DNA from: Alitta virens | Lineage: Eukaryota > Annelida > Polychaeta > Phyllodocida > Nereididae | DNA: 64,000 nt | Assembly (NCBI GenBank): GCA_932294295.1 | Contig: OW028573.1 | Span: 16,760,155-16,824,154 of the forward strand | Direction of reading: 5' to 3' | Part shown: piece by piece, positions 46,941 through 61,000 of the stretch | Layout: the number at the start of each line of letters is the position of its first letter | Position numbering within the stretch: position 1 is the first letter of the stretch | Program-made: the position numbers and the translations under genes | Notes under the pieces: generated by a model | What the model was told of the DNA's origin: nothing | The model's database searches: none | Seen by the model: the letters and a program-made list of their open reading frames with translations, nothing else

Positions 46941-49900
46941 TTCGAAAGACATTTATTTGAATAGATACACAGCTGCACAGATAAGCAAATTCTCTACACA
47001 TCATGAATAAGTTGGACATCTTGACCATAAGTAAGTTAACATGAAATTGTTCTTGAAATTATGATACTTCACATACATATAATATGTAAGTCTGGATGCC
47101 TAAGTTAGAAAGAATGTATAAGAACTGGTATTACGTTTATTCTCAATGCATCAAACATTTTCTTTAATAATATGTTTGTAAAGTGCTAATTTATCTGTCT
47201 AAGCAGCAAGCAATACATGTATTATTTTTCTTCACAAAAAATCCATCATTTATAAACTTCACTGGTCTTTTCGCTGACAATTTATTAACTTCCACAGTTA
47301 CATTCTCATCTAACACAGGCATCCACATATAATACAGATGTAATAACAGCCTTACTGCAAAGATAATGTAATTGCCATATCTATTGAGTTACAGTGCAAC
47401 GTGACTAGAATACACACTTGATTTCAATAATGTACAACAAATATCACAACATCAATTTGATTGTGGTGATAATAGTCTTGATAGGTATGATAGGGATTCC
47501 TCCTTTGATCTTCCAATGTTGTCTCTAACGGGGATATTACGTTACTCATATGATATAGATATTGTTTTAACTGTCAGGATCATTTCACAAGGATCTTGCA
47601 ATCTATTACTACCTGTAATGAACAGCTGCGCATTAGAGATGTTCAAAGATCCTATCACTATATTCTTCAGAGATCTTACGATTCTATGGTCATGCACAAT
47701 TATAAACCCTACCTCTTGTTATCATAACACTACATTTTATACAAAGATTATACAAAGACATAATACCCACTGTTCTTCATTGTTTTCTTAATCACTAAAC
47801 TATATGTCTGTTCCATTAGAAGGCCTTTCAGTTGAATCAATTCAAGGCAGTAATTCATTCATCTAGTTCTTGGTAATTACAACTTCTGCCTCATGCATTG
47901 GAAGTGTTATTTCACATCCTGCATTTGGAACCCTTTAAAAAATATAGGTTAAGAGATTGTAATTAGTATCAAAATGCTGTTGGTTCAACTGTGAGATTTA
48001 AACCAACACAGATAGCACCTAAGCCTAATTACTGAAATACTGAAGCATGTAATACTTTAGTATTATGCTAAAAGCACACAGAACATACAATGTGACATTT
48101 AACAGGGGTTCATGAGGAAGCACATACAGAGTTACGAGTGATATAATCTTATAATAGTGATCCCTTTGACAGTAATGACATTCAATACACCATGCCAGTC
48201 TTACAACTAAGGCTATTAATATCATATTTCTTAGGTCACAGAATATTTTTACTATAATAATCCTAATAATTTACATTATGCAGTTCTAACATAGCCAAGA
48301 AGTCATGTATTGAATATTCAACCATATTTAAACTTTCTCTCTTGTTTTTAGGCAAACCTCACCGGACATTTTACATAAAACTTCATATCAACCACTTACC
48401 TAAAACAGCTGTTGGAAAAATTTCAAATATCTTTATGTAACAAATTTAAATTCAACATCTCAACTACAATACAATTACCAGATCAGGAGAATTTTTTTTT
48501 AACAATGCTTAACAAACAACAAGAAACCATAATAACAAGAGAGAAATGATGCCCATTTCCAACTTTCAATGTTTCAATCATTAAAATGTATTCCTATGTA
48601 AACTGTTTCCATTTGACCAGTCCACTAGATACCTGCTCCAATTACCACTGTTCATATTCAGATACAAGCCTTGCTTATGCCTAGTATCTTTTACAGTTAA
48701 CAGGTACAAGCAATGAGCTAAGCCAAATGTGCAGCTATTAGCGGAGAGTACAAACATAACATCGAGACAATGTTCATCTAACATGACATACAATGATAAA
48801 GATATGGTCAGACCATGTGCGCAGCACCAACAGTATGGTCACATCAAGCAATTAAGCAAAGCGTAACACCTCCTCAGTCTCTTCAGCCTTCACAGAATAA
48901 CTTTTACCCATTCATTTTGATGATTAGGAAATCACAAGATCTATTAGGATCAATAAATTAAATAGAAACAACTTATCACAATCAACTCATTTAAAAATAT
49001 CACAATGTTGAGTCTCCCAGAGTTCACATTCACTCAGATAAAGCACATCAATATAAGCAGACATGCTTTTGAGTTTTGACAAGATATAAGTTTTACTTGC
49101 AATATCAATGGTCAATGTTTATATAGCACAAATACATAATGATCTATCTCATACATGGATAATAATAATATCTCGTTTACGTATATATATCTACACAAGT
49201 AATGCACTCACTATACAGTTAGCACTGATTCAATATGCCTTACAAAAACCTAATAAAGGTAGTCGGTGGATAAACAATGTATATAACATCTGAAACAACA
49301 ATTACACAATCACATTATAACACAATAATGAAAGACTTCAACAATTAACAATGAATTAACTACACTTGTACAGAAGATATAACTTATGGAATGAATCAAT
49401 AACAATATAAACCAAATTTCGAAATGCGAAAGCAACATCAACATATTAAGTTTTACATTTCTTATATCAGTATTTTGGTCAATATTATCAATAAATGTTG
49501 TACAATTTTATGACAAATTACACCTAGACTACACTAGCTGTCGTACTACTACTACATAATAATAACAGCCACAAATTTGTGGACTTAATATCTTGACTCA
49601 TTAACACAATTTTGTCAATTTGGCACCCCTAATGCCAACACCCTGTAATAACGGTGGTTTTAAGTAACTATGCCATTTTAAAGTCATCCTACACAGGTTC
49701 TGGTATCAACACTACTAATTCTGATCAGGTGTCTACGTTCGTTAAATGGGGGACAAACTCACTGCTGATGCCAGGAGAAATTTACACTCAGGAGAATATT
49801 TTATTTGCATGACTTCACGTTTGTTTTTTAATACGGCTAGCATCCCATATCTATCTTAGCCATAATAGCAGCATCAGATGCACAAGTCAAGACATGAAGC

Positions 49901-50259
49901 ACACTGGCACACCGTACACGCTTGTTAAATACAAAATTAAGATGGCAATGTGCAAAGATTGACATGTGGCACGAAGGATATCACAACATAAACCACAAAC
50001 ACCAGTTGTGACCAGTCATTTTTTCTTGCCATGCAAAACTTCTATATTTACACATTTAGATAGCACTTCAGATCATTAACAGCTTCTATCATCCATCAGT
50101 TCTTAAGTTCTTATCCATGTTTTGTATCAGCCTTTTCTCATCAACTCAGAAGCTTGAAGTGCAGACAAATTTTGTTTACTTCTTATGAAGTTTTCTACCT
50201 CTTCGGTAGAGTGTGTGCCTACAAAACCATTTGTTATGGTGTGTAGGTGGCTCATATAG
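46941..50259 (-). other. Likely long 3' UTR of EPG5
   Basis: About 3.3 kb of AT-rich DNA with no ORF of interest lies between the EPG5 stop codon and a minus-strand AATAAA at 46957-46952. Other hexamers inside it (for example near 49800) could end shorter transcripts. The extent is inference only. Confidence 0.35.
46952..46957 (-). terminator. Candidate distal poly(A) signal of EPG5
   Basis: AATAAA on the minus strand (TTTATT on the plus strand). It is the hexamer closest to the intergenic interval, so it is taken as the distal limit of EPG5 transcription. Confidence 0.35.
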
Positions 50260-52041
50260 CTAGCTGGGATTAGAAGTGCCCTGTGCAGGGCTGGGGGCGT
50301 TGGGAGCGATGGGTGCCGTGGGGCTGGTCATGCCGGGCATCGGGGGTGTTACGCCGGTCGTAGGAGAGGTGACACGAGATGGAGTGGAGGTAAGCAGTAT
50401 TCCTAAAAAAGGTTTCTCTGAGTAGAGCTCCCTGACAAGGAATAGCACCAGAGCAGGCGTGTCTCTGATGCAGTGCTCCGTGTTGCAGATGAAATCCACA
50501 CTGTACTCAATGTGTTGCTTGAAGCTGGTATACTGCTTGTTGTGACCCAAGCCCTCCAGTTGGTGTAGTGCAGCATTTGCAGCTGGTGTGGGCTTAATTT
50601 GTTTTGTGTGCTGTCCCTTGATGGCACCTGCTGCATTAGGCTCTGCTCGTACTTCCCCATTGGTGGGCATCTGAGCCAGGACGAATGTTCCCAGTGCTTT
50701 TGTGACTAGTCGGAACCTGAGGTACAGAAAAACAACTTCCACTCAAGTCTTGGAAATATCATTGACACTGTTTATTCAGAAATATACTAATATTTTCCAA
50801 CATATATCTATCTTTCCCCAGTCATATAAAAGAGTAATTTACAAATAACTACCAAATGTTAAATAAATGAGTTTTAGTTTCAGGCTTCTTACTTACCTCT
50901 GGGACAACTGAGATCTGCGCCCTAGACCAATGGCACCAAGCAAGCCTTGGGATGACTTGTCTTCTGCCAAACCAAATAGGGCTGGCACAAACGTGTTTAG
51001 CCATCGCACAACAAACTGTGGGTTGCCACCAAAGTGAAGGTGTCTTATGATTAGCTCTACAACTTTAGCCCACCACAGCAGCAGTTTTCCTTCATTTTCC
51101 CTGCTGCAAAGACAAAATGGCAATTGCGTTAATTCATATCGAAGGTGCATACCTCATTGCAAAACTAGGTGTTACCTTTAGATATCATTTAAATTTTTAT
51201 TGTAGTGTAAATCGTTCTTGGCTTGCCAACGTATACGTGCGATTTATAAACATTTCTTGACAGAGCCACTTCTGTGGATTCCGAAAAGTACGAGATTGTG
51301 CTGTGACTTGTCCAGCAAATTACATAATACCATACACTATAAATTTCATGAACTCTAATTCTGAATTAACTCCAATGATCTTATAAAGACTCCTTACCAT
51401 GGTCTGGCCATTGTGGTCCAACTGATGAGATTATTCAGGTGGGGCATTTCATCATTGAGATTCTGGCAGAGAGGCAATCTTTGAAGTGTGTAGGTGAAGA
51501 GTGTCAGGTAGCTACCGTTTTCCACACAAGCTTTCAGGAAGCTCTTCTGATTCATGTCGGGGATTGAGACAGCAGCTAACACCCAACCCCAACCTTCTAT
51601 GTCACCAGCTGGCTCCTCAACTGTTGAACGGAAAAGGAATCTCATATATTAGCAGAGGAAGTCATTACATGAAATACTACAGGAATAGATTTGAGCCATA
51701 GTCAATAATAGGCAGGCGAGAAATGGAGCAAACCCCCAAAACATACCAGATGAATTCTAAATCATACATTAGGTTATTTTACACAAAAAAGTCTCACAAA
51801 CCTGACGAGAAATGTGAATCAATGCAAGCCTCGATTACCAGAGCCAAATAAACATGAGAAGCCAATGTGCGACAGGCAGCAGTCAGGAGAGGTTGCAGCA
51901 GGACGCTGGTTGGAGATGAAATGATCCAGTCCACCAGGGTGCTCACTAGAGTGCTGTTCTTCGCGTCACAATTATTTAGCAGATTGAGAACCTCAGAGCA
52001 CTGAGAGACAGCCTCTTGGTACTGTGCAGTTTGCTCAGACA
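50260..52041 (-). CDS. EPG5: EPG5 C-terminal exons (last four)
   Basis: Exons 52041-51802, 51620-51398, 51100-50897 and 50716-50260 encode the conserved C-terminal helical region (VLLQPLLTAACRTLASHVYLA, GLLGAIGLGRRSQLSQRFRL, ALHQLEGLGHNKQY, HCIRDTPALVLFLVRELY) and then about 45 residues rich in Pro, Ser, Thr and Gly (TSPTTGVTPPMPGMTSPTAP and onward). Human EPG5 ends close to the LYPE motif, so this tail is a lineage-specific extension. The exon starting at 51100 has a tandem AG acceptor. Confidence 0.92.
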
Positions 52042-55000
52042 CTGAAATGACATCACGTTAATAAGCAAACAATATAACAACTACTTCGTAATTATAACTT
52101 CCTTTACAAACGCAGGAAAAAGTGCAGTATGGTGGACCCAGATTTGTGACAATATTTAGCAAGCCTCATTGCTATGTTTATGATGTCAAATGCTTGATTT
52201 GAATGGATGACATCACAAAGATGTGACGGCGGTTTCATTTTTCAAGGCAAGATCAAAGTTAATTTTTTATTTTTCCCAAAACCCCTGCTATTCATCACAA
52301 ATGTTATTCTTATTGCACTAGAACTTAAAACATTGGTCAAAATAGTGATGTATTTTATATTCCTTGGATGCCAAATATATATACTGCACTGAACCCCATA
52401 CGCATGCTATCAAGTGGGCTTGAAGTCTCACCTTGAGTAATAACGGTTTCAACCTCAGTAAGAAGGTTATTCAGGAAGTAATCCATAGCAGCAGGATCAA
52501 TGTTGGGCAAATGAGACACTCGACAGAGCAGGGTCACTACACATCGGATGTAAGCACATCGCTTCACTGGCGTCTCGGGCTGCTGGTCTACCCAGTCTTG
52601 TCTTCCAAATCCAGAGGCACATTTCAACAAACTGTAATAAAATAAACCATACCATAAGCAATGCAAAGAAAAAAGAGGCGAAAGAAAGACTATTGACCGA
52701 TCCATTATGAGCATTGGTTGGTGACGTCATCAACAAAATCTCAGTCTGTCCAGCATTTCATGGAGAAGCATATCCAATAATTTTATAGTGAAAATTATTG
52801 TCACACATCTGCTGGTCAAGGGAATTAGAGCATCTAATAGTAATAGAAGTTTATTGGCCACCTTATGGGTCCAAAACAATTACATAAACACCAAATAAAC
52901 ACTCTCTTATGAGTAAAACTAAACTAAAATTCAGAAAAGATTCTCTCACCTAAGCACACGGTACTCCTTTGAAGTTCGATCCTTGAGGACCCATGAGGGT
53001 TCACAGTGATCCATAAGCTGAGTTATGGTTGTGCTGTAACTAAGAGAATCTAAGAAACCCCAGTTGAAATTCTCTGCAGCCATCATGAGTTGCTCTAGAT
53101 TAGTTCCCTGTGAAAGAGAACAAATCAGAATCCATAATCACAAATCTGCTGCTTTACATTCAATAAGAAAAAATAAACGGCATTAAGAAAAGCAGGGACC
53201 AGAACACACCTGTAGAATGTCATCTTCCATGGCCATCTTTACAAGCAAGTGGAAAAGACAAATATGTAGACGCACAAGAATATCTCGGTTGGCACACAGC
53301 TGCATGACTTCCATCCAAATCATCTTGGTGAAAATGTTTGCAAGGAACACAAAACATGTGTGGCTGTGAGTGTCTTGCATCTAGAACCAAAAATAAGTTA
53401 AGTTCATTTCATTCAATTGTACTATAACATTAGTGTAACCATGTATTATGCAATTTATGGCCTGGCATTTTACTGTCATTAACTGCTTTCCCAATGATTA
53501 TCAACTCTGAAGTAATGATCTTACCTGGAGCATCATGTCTAGGGCTAGGGTGTCAGGATGGAATGAATTCCATGGCAACGCGAGCAGCTGGCTGTGGAAC
53601 ACTGAGAGAACATGCTCTGGAGTGCCAGGTCGAGCCAAAATATTCACGTAATGTGGCCATAACAGTCCAAGAACATTCTGATCAAATATGCTCGCTGCAA
53701 TAGATAACCAGGTGTTAGATCGATGTTAAGAACTATTACAGAATTAAAACCAGGGAATACAGGCATTCCAGGCAACATACCTTGGAATTGAGCATGCAGT
53801 TCTTTGAGACCTTCAGCGTAGGCACACACCATGTTAGAGGCAAGAGCGTGGTCAGCCTGGATCCAGGGGGTCAAGATCTGACCACTGTTGTCAAGGGGTC
53901 TGACCCAGGGTGCAAACAGGTCTGATATTTGCTGCCATAATTCCATTAGCACTGTTGGAATTTAAAATAAAACAAATACCATTACAAATATGTAAAAAAA
54001 TTAGAAAGCAATCAGTAAAATGGACAAAGCTGAAATGCAACAAGTTCACAAACCTTGTATATGTGGCCTGTCACCAGCATGGCAAGATTGAGACACCTGT
54101 TTTATGGTGTTGCACGTCAGGTAACTCAGAAAACTGGTCAAAGCAGGCACATATGGCCGCCACTTGGGATACAGCCCAAACCTGGCTGTTTCATCCTGAC
54201 AAACTCTTAGTCGGAAGAAATAGGATGACAGCCAATCCATGGTCTCTTTCATCTGGAAATTCAAGGCATAAACATGTATTCCTGACTAAGAATTTCAATG
54301 CAAGGTGAGAAGAAAGGAACAGAACTGGACTTGAAATTTATGAAGTTTGAGGAAATACCTTTTATCAAATTTATGTACTTGTTTTTCAACCTTACTGTTG
54401 CATTTTTCGAAACAATGATAAATAAAAAAAGACTAATTATACTTTTTCTTAAATTTTTCGCAAGTTAAGAGGCGCTTGTGACTTACATGGTTGACAGACA
54501 CCTGGTACTTGGGTGAATCGTGCAGACTGTTGAAACTTGACAGACTGGATGTCTCCTCATTTTTACCAGTATCTTCTTTACCTCGAGGGCATCCAACAGC
54601 AGCAAGGAAGTCATCCCACAACTCCACACTAGCGCTTCCACTAGAAGATCCTATAAAGAGGTAAAGTTTTTTTAGGAAAAGGACACACACAGCATAAACA
54701 TCAACATTTCTCATTATCTGTGATTATCTGAGAACAATTACCTTTTATAATGAGTTTGAGAACATCAGCATAATGATCTGGAAAGTGATGCCTAAGTAGA
54801 TGTTGCAAGTGTCTCCGGTAAACCTCAAAAACAACTCTGAATTTGCTCTCTGGGTCAGGTCCACAAACACACAAAGCATTGCCTATGACCTCCACTAAGG
54901 CTGATCGCTGGGACATGCTGGGATTTGCCTGGTCCAGCCACTTACGCACATCATACTGAAATTGGTAACATCGAATGATATTCAATTTGGCATCTAAAGA

Positions 55001-58000
55001 TCTTCCTCACAGTCCAACCATAGAAACTACGGTGAAGTTTTGGCGAAAGTATAAAGTTGACTGACCTTTGTAAGGAGAGTAAAGGCCACATCACACCCTT
55101 GGTTGGTGGGGACTGTGATCATATTTTCATACATAGTGACAAAGAGTTCAGGACTAGCATTAGGAGAGAAGTTGGGAGCAAGCAGACCAACAAGAGAGGG
55201 TGTCGTCAGAATCGCTTGCAGTAATGGTTGACACTGCACTGAATTATTCAGCACAAACTCCTGTAAAAAAAAAGACAACATTGTACTTGGCATAATGTGT
55301 ACATCATTAATGAAAAACAAATACATCACCTCGAACAGGATATGAATTACATTAAATTGTATCATACCTGACCAAGTATTTCAATGCAAGCTGAGAAGAA
55401 CTGTCTGGTGGGAGGATAGTTCTTGATATCCTCTGTGATGAGGGTTGACATGTGGTAGAAGAGTGCCGTCCCTGCTTCAATTGCAGCAGCTTTGGTGATG
55501 TCACTCGCACTCATGTGAACCATACGGATCAAGGCCCTGGGGGAGATCCATATCAATATCAGACTATATTGTACTTTTAATGAAATTTATAAATCATCAT
55601 ACTTATAACAATCAAGACACTCACGTAATAGCATTTTCAACATGAACAGCTGAACTACAAAGGTTCTGTGCAGGAGGCAGGAGAGACTCGATCATTAGCT
55701 GTTTGTATTCCACTCTATTCTCATTCACTCTGTGCCCTGTGATCTCATTCTGAGTTTTGGCTTCGTACTGGAATTAAAAAAACATCAAGTTCAGCACTTT
55801 TCAGCAAATTAACCACCAAACCCCAATAGCACATTCCCAGAAAATTTACTCACTCTGATTGTGACCGCTGCAGGACCTTTGCACTTGTGAAGAGGATTGA
55901 CCATGCTCTGGCAAGGTATGGACACCACAACCTGTAGAAGACAGTAGAACGATGAACTATATGCATGTTAGATTCATTTATCACAGTATTCATATAATCA
56001 AATCATTCAATGCTTACCTCTTGCAACTCGTTCTTATACAAACTGGGCAAATACTCCAAGAAATTGATATCCAAACCAACATGCTTTGACACACGCTTCG
56101 AGAAGAGTCTGAAATAAATCGAGACTGTTAACATCTGTGCAAAACATTTAATGTAATAAAGACATGTGAAATACTGCAAAGAATTAAGACGCTTACTTAG
56201 CATAATCTGTCAATGAGACAAAGTCAGATCGAAGTGCATAAAACAGGGACTGTGTGTCACACAGAAAGGCTGCATTGACTTCTGGGACTGGTGCTTTGAA
56301 TGCAGTCATGCCAGGCGGAGGCTTAGGTTTGTCCCCATGTGACAGCCTTTGCAAGATTCTCTGATTAGCTGCAATGTAAAGGAAGTACCAGGATAATTCA
56401 CACATCATGAACTCGTGAAGAGTTATGACCTGAATTAAACATCAGTGCATTCAGCAAATAGTCAAAATTATATAGCCAGAATGAGAACAAAGTATGTGGA
56501 TGCAACTTACGTGGTAATCTGTAACTAGCCTTTTTCAAATTTCTCATACCATCAGGTGACATAACAGTGCAATGGATGTCCCAATCAAAGCAAAGGTCAG
56601 TGACCTGCTTATCCACTGCACACATGTTCATGAATTCTAACCAAGGCATCTGAAAACAGAATTAGAGAGTGAAATCACATTTCAATATAAGAGAAACATC
56701 ACCACCATATGAAAATTAAAATGCCACTGTAAATTATTGTCACTATGAAGTCCAAATTCCTACTTTTTGATTTTGAAAGACAGTAAGAAGGCGGTCTGCT
56801 TCATATTGACTGGGCAGAGCTGGTAGATACATGCTGGCATCATGAAGTCTTGGTTCATCGAGCCAATTCTTTATCGTCTGGTAAAATCTGCAAGAAGAGG
56901 ACAAATGGAAATTGCACCATGTGCGTAGAACATGCTACATCATGCAAAAATGACATGCAACATAAAAAATTCTAGCAATTCTGAAGGCATAGTTCATGTA
57001 AATTAAGTCAGCAAGGACTTACTTCACTAGCAGGCAGTGGAAATCGCGTTTCTTGATTATTTCCTCATTGTCCACAAGAAGAGGCCCTTCATCCTCACTG
57101 CTTCTTTCATCTGTAAGAGGTACACTGAACATTAATACTACAACATAAACACTATCAACAGTTTCATGAAACTAATTCATATTACAGAAAGTACCTGAAT
57201 TGCAGCTGTTCAATACATCAGACTGGCGCTTGACCTGTTCTGACATAGCTGTGTGATGGAACTCAGCAGCCTCAGTTAGCCTCTTTTTGATCCTCTTCAT
57301 CAAAGATATGTTCGTTGTACTTTCAAAGAACTTCTCCCCAACACTTCCCCTTTCTGGCAAACTGAAATTCAAGAATTGCACTACAAATTTTTGCTTGTGA
57401 CTATTGCCTCCTATTCTATAGCATAACACGGAACTTTAATGTTATATTGAATTAGACAAAATTACAAGTATTTAGGCATCAGCTCATACCCAGTCTCAGG
57501 GGCAGGTCTGCCTAAGTAGCGCAGGAAGAAGTTTTGCCAGACTAGGGGCAGCAGAGGGTGGTCCAAATCCATGTCAACTGCTTGATACAGCCATCGATAG
57601 AGAGACAGTCTTTGCGGTGATGTGGGTAGCTCTGTCTTCAGGTTAGTTTGTGCATTCTATGAACGAAAGGTGAAAATACTAGAGTGCTCCGTTGTAATAC
57701 CGTGAGGTTGAATTACTGTGATGCATTATTGCTTGATGGCATACTGTGACTGATAGTTGCTGCCACCTGTTGAAAGTTTACATTCAACTTGTTTATCAAA
57801 TATTTTGTTACCAGCAAATTTCAATCACATGTGAATAGACTTGCACATGATTACAAGGTAATACAATGTCACAGTATTACAATGGAGCACTTTACATGTT
57901 AAACACAACTCATCAATAACAGTTTGCTAAAGTTGATAATTCTCATCGACACAAACGTACCACAGGCTTCAGTTGCCGATTACAATTACTGAGCAATATA

Positions 58001-61000
58001 TAATGCCATAGTAAGAAGGCGATGACCTTCACAAAGACTAGGAATGCCCAGCTGCCCAGAATACGGCCTATCATTGGCTAGAAACAGTCACAGATTCTTT
58101 AAAGGAGACACTCCCTTTTCATGAAAATCAGGTCGAAGGTCATTCTGGGCAGTGGAGCAAATTTCAATCACATGTGAATAGACTTGCACATGATTACAAG
58201 GTAATACAATGTCACAGTATTACAATGGAGCACTTTACATGTTAAACACAACTCATCAATAACAGTTTGCTAAAGTTGATAATTCTCATCGACACAAACG
58301 TACCACAGGCTTCAGTTGCCGATTACAATTACTGAGCAATATATAATGCCATAGTAAGAAGGCGATGACCTTCACAAAGACTAGGAATGCCCAGCTGCCC
58401 AGAATACGGCCTATCATTGGCTAGAAACAGTCACAGATTCTTTAAAGGAGACACTCCCTTTTCATGAAAATCAGGTCGAAGGTCATTCTGGGCAGTGGAG
58501 CGTTCGCCAGTTTATTGTGGAGTGGGCATTCTTCTAATTAGTACACTGCCTATTTTAATTATTAAATTGACACCAGTGATTGTACAAAGCTTCTATCAGT
58601 ACAAAAATCTTGGCACTTTTAAAACGTTGCAGTAACTAACCTTGAGAGCTTGATCCACACTCAGATTGGGATTGCTGTGCAGCTCCCTACCCAATGCACC
58701 CCATAAGCCAAGCTCATCCTCAACCTCAGTCTCAGCATAAAACACAGTGAAAGCAAACCAGCTGAACTCGGCACATGACTGCGAATCTATTAGCGAGTGC
58801 TGATTCTTGCCACTTGCAATCCATGATACAATAGAGGACAACACACCACCTTGCTGTTGCTGGTTAGGATTTCTCACCATTTCCTGAAATAATAAGTCCT
58901 CAATTTTAACAAATTACCAATTTCAATATGATATATAATGAGACAATCCCCCGATCACTATGCAGATGAATGAGTAGACACACCATGATCATTTGCTTGA
59001 AATATTCACAGACAGCTTCATGAGCCTCAGCAATTCTGAAAGTGGCTCTCAACAAATTGTCCAGGATGAAGAGGATGTTTCGGTCATGGTTCCACTGAGT
59101 CATTCTCGTCAGCAGTCTTAGCCAGAACTGAGTGACTACTACACTTTGACCTTGAACTTTCTTAGCTCGCTGCAGTTGATTCTGCAAAAGACAAAGCAGC
59201 TTATTGTAAATGTTTCATTCACAACATTATCACGTGGTATATAAGATATAAAATAAATTTCCCAGTTACTGACCTGTATCATATTGGCAAACAGCTTGGT
59301 CACAGGGCCTGGGAAATCTCCAGACAACATTGCCATTGACTTTTGATGCTGATCAGAGTAGAAAAGCTGTTGAAAACTCTGCAGAAACCTGAAATTTATT
59401 GCAAAGATGTTTCGTCAATGATTCCCTCATACTACAATGTTCGAACATGTATGCCTTTGCACTTTAAGTCATCACACTTATCTAGGTTTGTAACTTACTT
59501 GGGATTGGTTTCTAGGTGTGCAGGGTGACTGTGAAATATGTTAGAGATGTAGAACAGAGCCCTCAGAGCAGGAACATAGTAATGCTGGTCTACCAGTTGG
59601 CTGAACAACAGCAATCCTTCGTCACAGAAATCTTCCATGCTGAACAAAAAATAGACTCTACAGTGCATTACCAAAACAAATTTCCATACACAATTCAGTG
59701 TTTTGAATTATTGTAAAGTATAGACAGACTAAAGAGTAATTATTATATACAAACCTATGGCTATATTTGCTCATGACAAAAGCTAGATAATGTGCTAATC
59801 CACAGCTTTCCTTTAGGCCTTTGACAATAGGGAAGTACATTGGGTCGCCATTGATGTCAGGAATAGTTTGACTGAACTCTTGCAGAGCAGTAGGATTTAC
59901 AAAGTCATGATGGTGCCAAGCTTCGACATGAAGACACAACTTCATTGCCACCTCCCAGGCCCAGTTGGACATCTTCTGTTCAGTGCTCAGTTGGCTCCAT
60001 ACAGCAGATACCACCTATTTATTGAATATAATAATTACATTAGAAGTCTGCTGTACAGAAATGACACAACAGTACTACCATCAATCTGACCCCCTGGAAA
60101 CTGCTTACAGCTTTTAGGAATACACTTGGGATCATCAAAATTAGGTAGTTTATTAGAGTGGCTACAAAAGTAGATGTACTGGAACTGCATTGAAAAACAA
60201 GACTGAAGATCTGGCATTACAGCGAATAGAAAAGGGAGTCCTTACTTGTTTCATTCCAACTGTGAAGTAACCAACAACGTTCTTGTTTGTCAGATGTTTC
60301 ATGTATGCTTGCACCAGCAGAACTGCTATCTCACGGTGCAGTTTGATGTCTAGGAAGAGCCCCTGCTTTTGGGCATCTGCTCCCCAATTCAGGCGACTTA
60401 TAACGAGCCTAGCAAGCTGATTGGCTGCTGAATCCATGTTGTTTTCCAGCACCCAAGTCTTCAGGAGCTCCATGTCATCTGCAGTGGGGCTGTACTTCTC
60501 CAGTGGCAACTCTTGAAACAGGCCTAGTGCAACCTGTGAAACACAGTACCATCATCATAATTATAAGAACCGTTATGGTTAATCAATATCTAAGAATTAT
60601 GAACAATCTACCGGCATTATTTGCTATGAGGATTAGTTCCCATCGCATTTATTATCACTCAAAACCAGAGCTAGCAAATGAAGTCTTCACGCTTACCATG
60701 CCAACTTGATCCATAGTCTGCTGAACTTTTCCCATCAGCAGTGACATTATGAAAGGATGCTCAGTGCAGATGCTAGCTAGCAAGTCACGTCCAACTTTAA
60801 AAGAGAAGTCCCTTGTGTGGTTGCTGATGTATGCAATCTACAGAAACAGAAATTAATTTGATTTAAAATACAAAGTAAATCTTTCTATATGTTCATGTCA
60901 TTTGGATCATGAATCATCCAATCAATTCCCACCTCGTATACTTCAGTGGCGATAGCTTCAACGAATGTCCTTTCTTCTGATGGTCTACTCTTGGCCAAGT

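Larger units (their letters stand above)
57657..58640 (-). other. EPG5 intron with exact tandem duplication
   Basis: At 984 bp this is among the longer introns of the EPG5 gene in this window. Most of its length is two copies of a 343-bp unit, described separately. No exon could be supported inside it. Confidence 0.7.
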
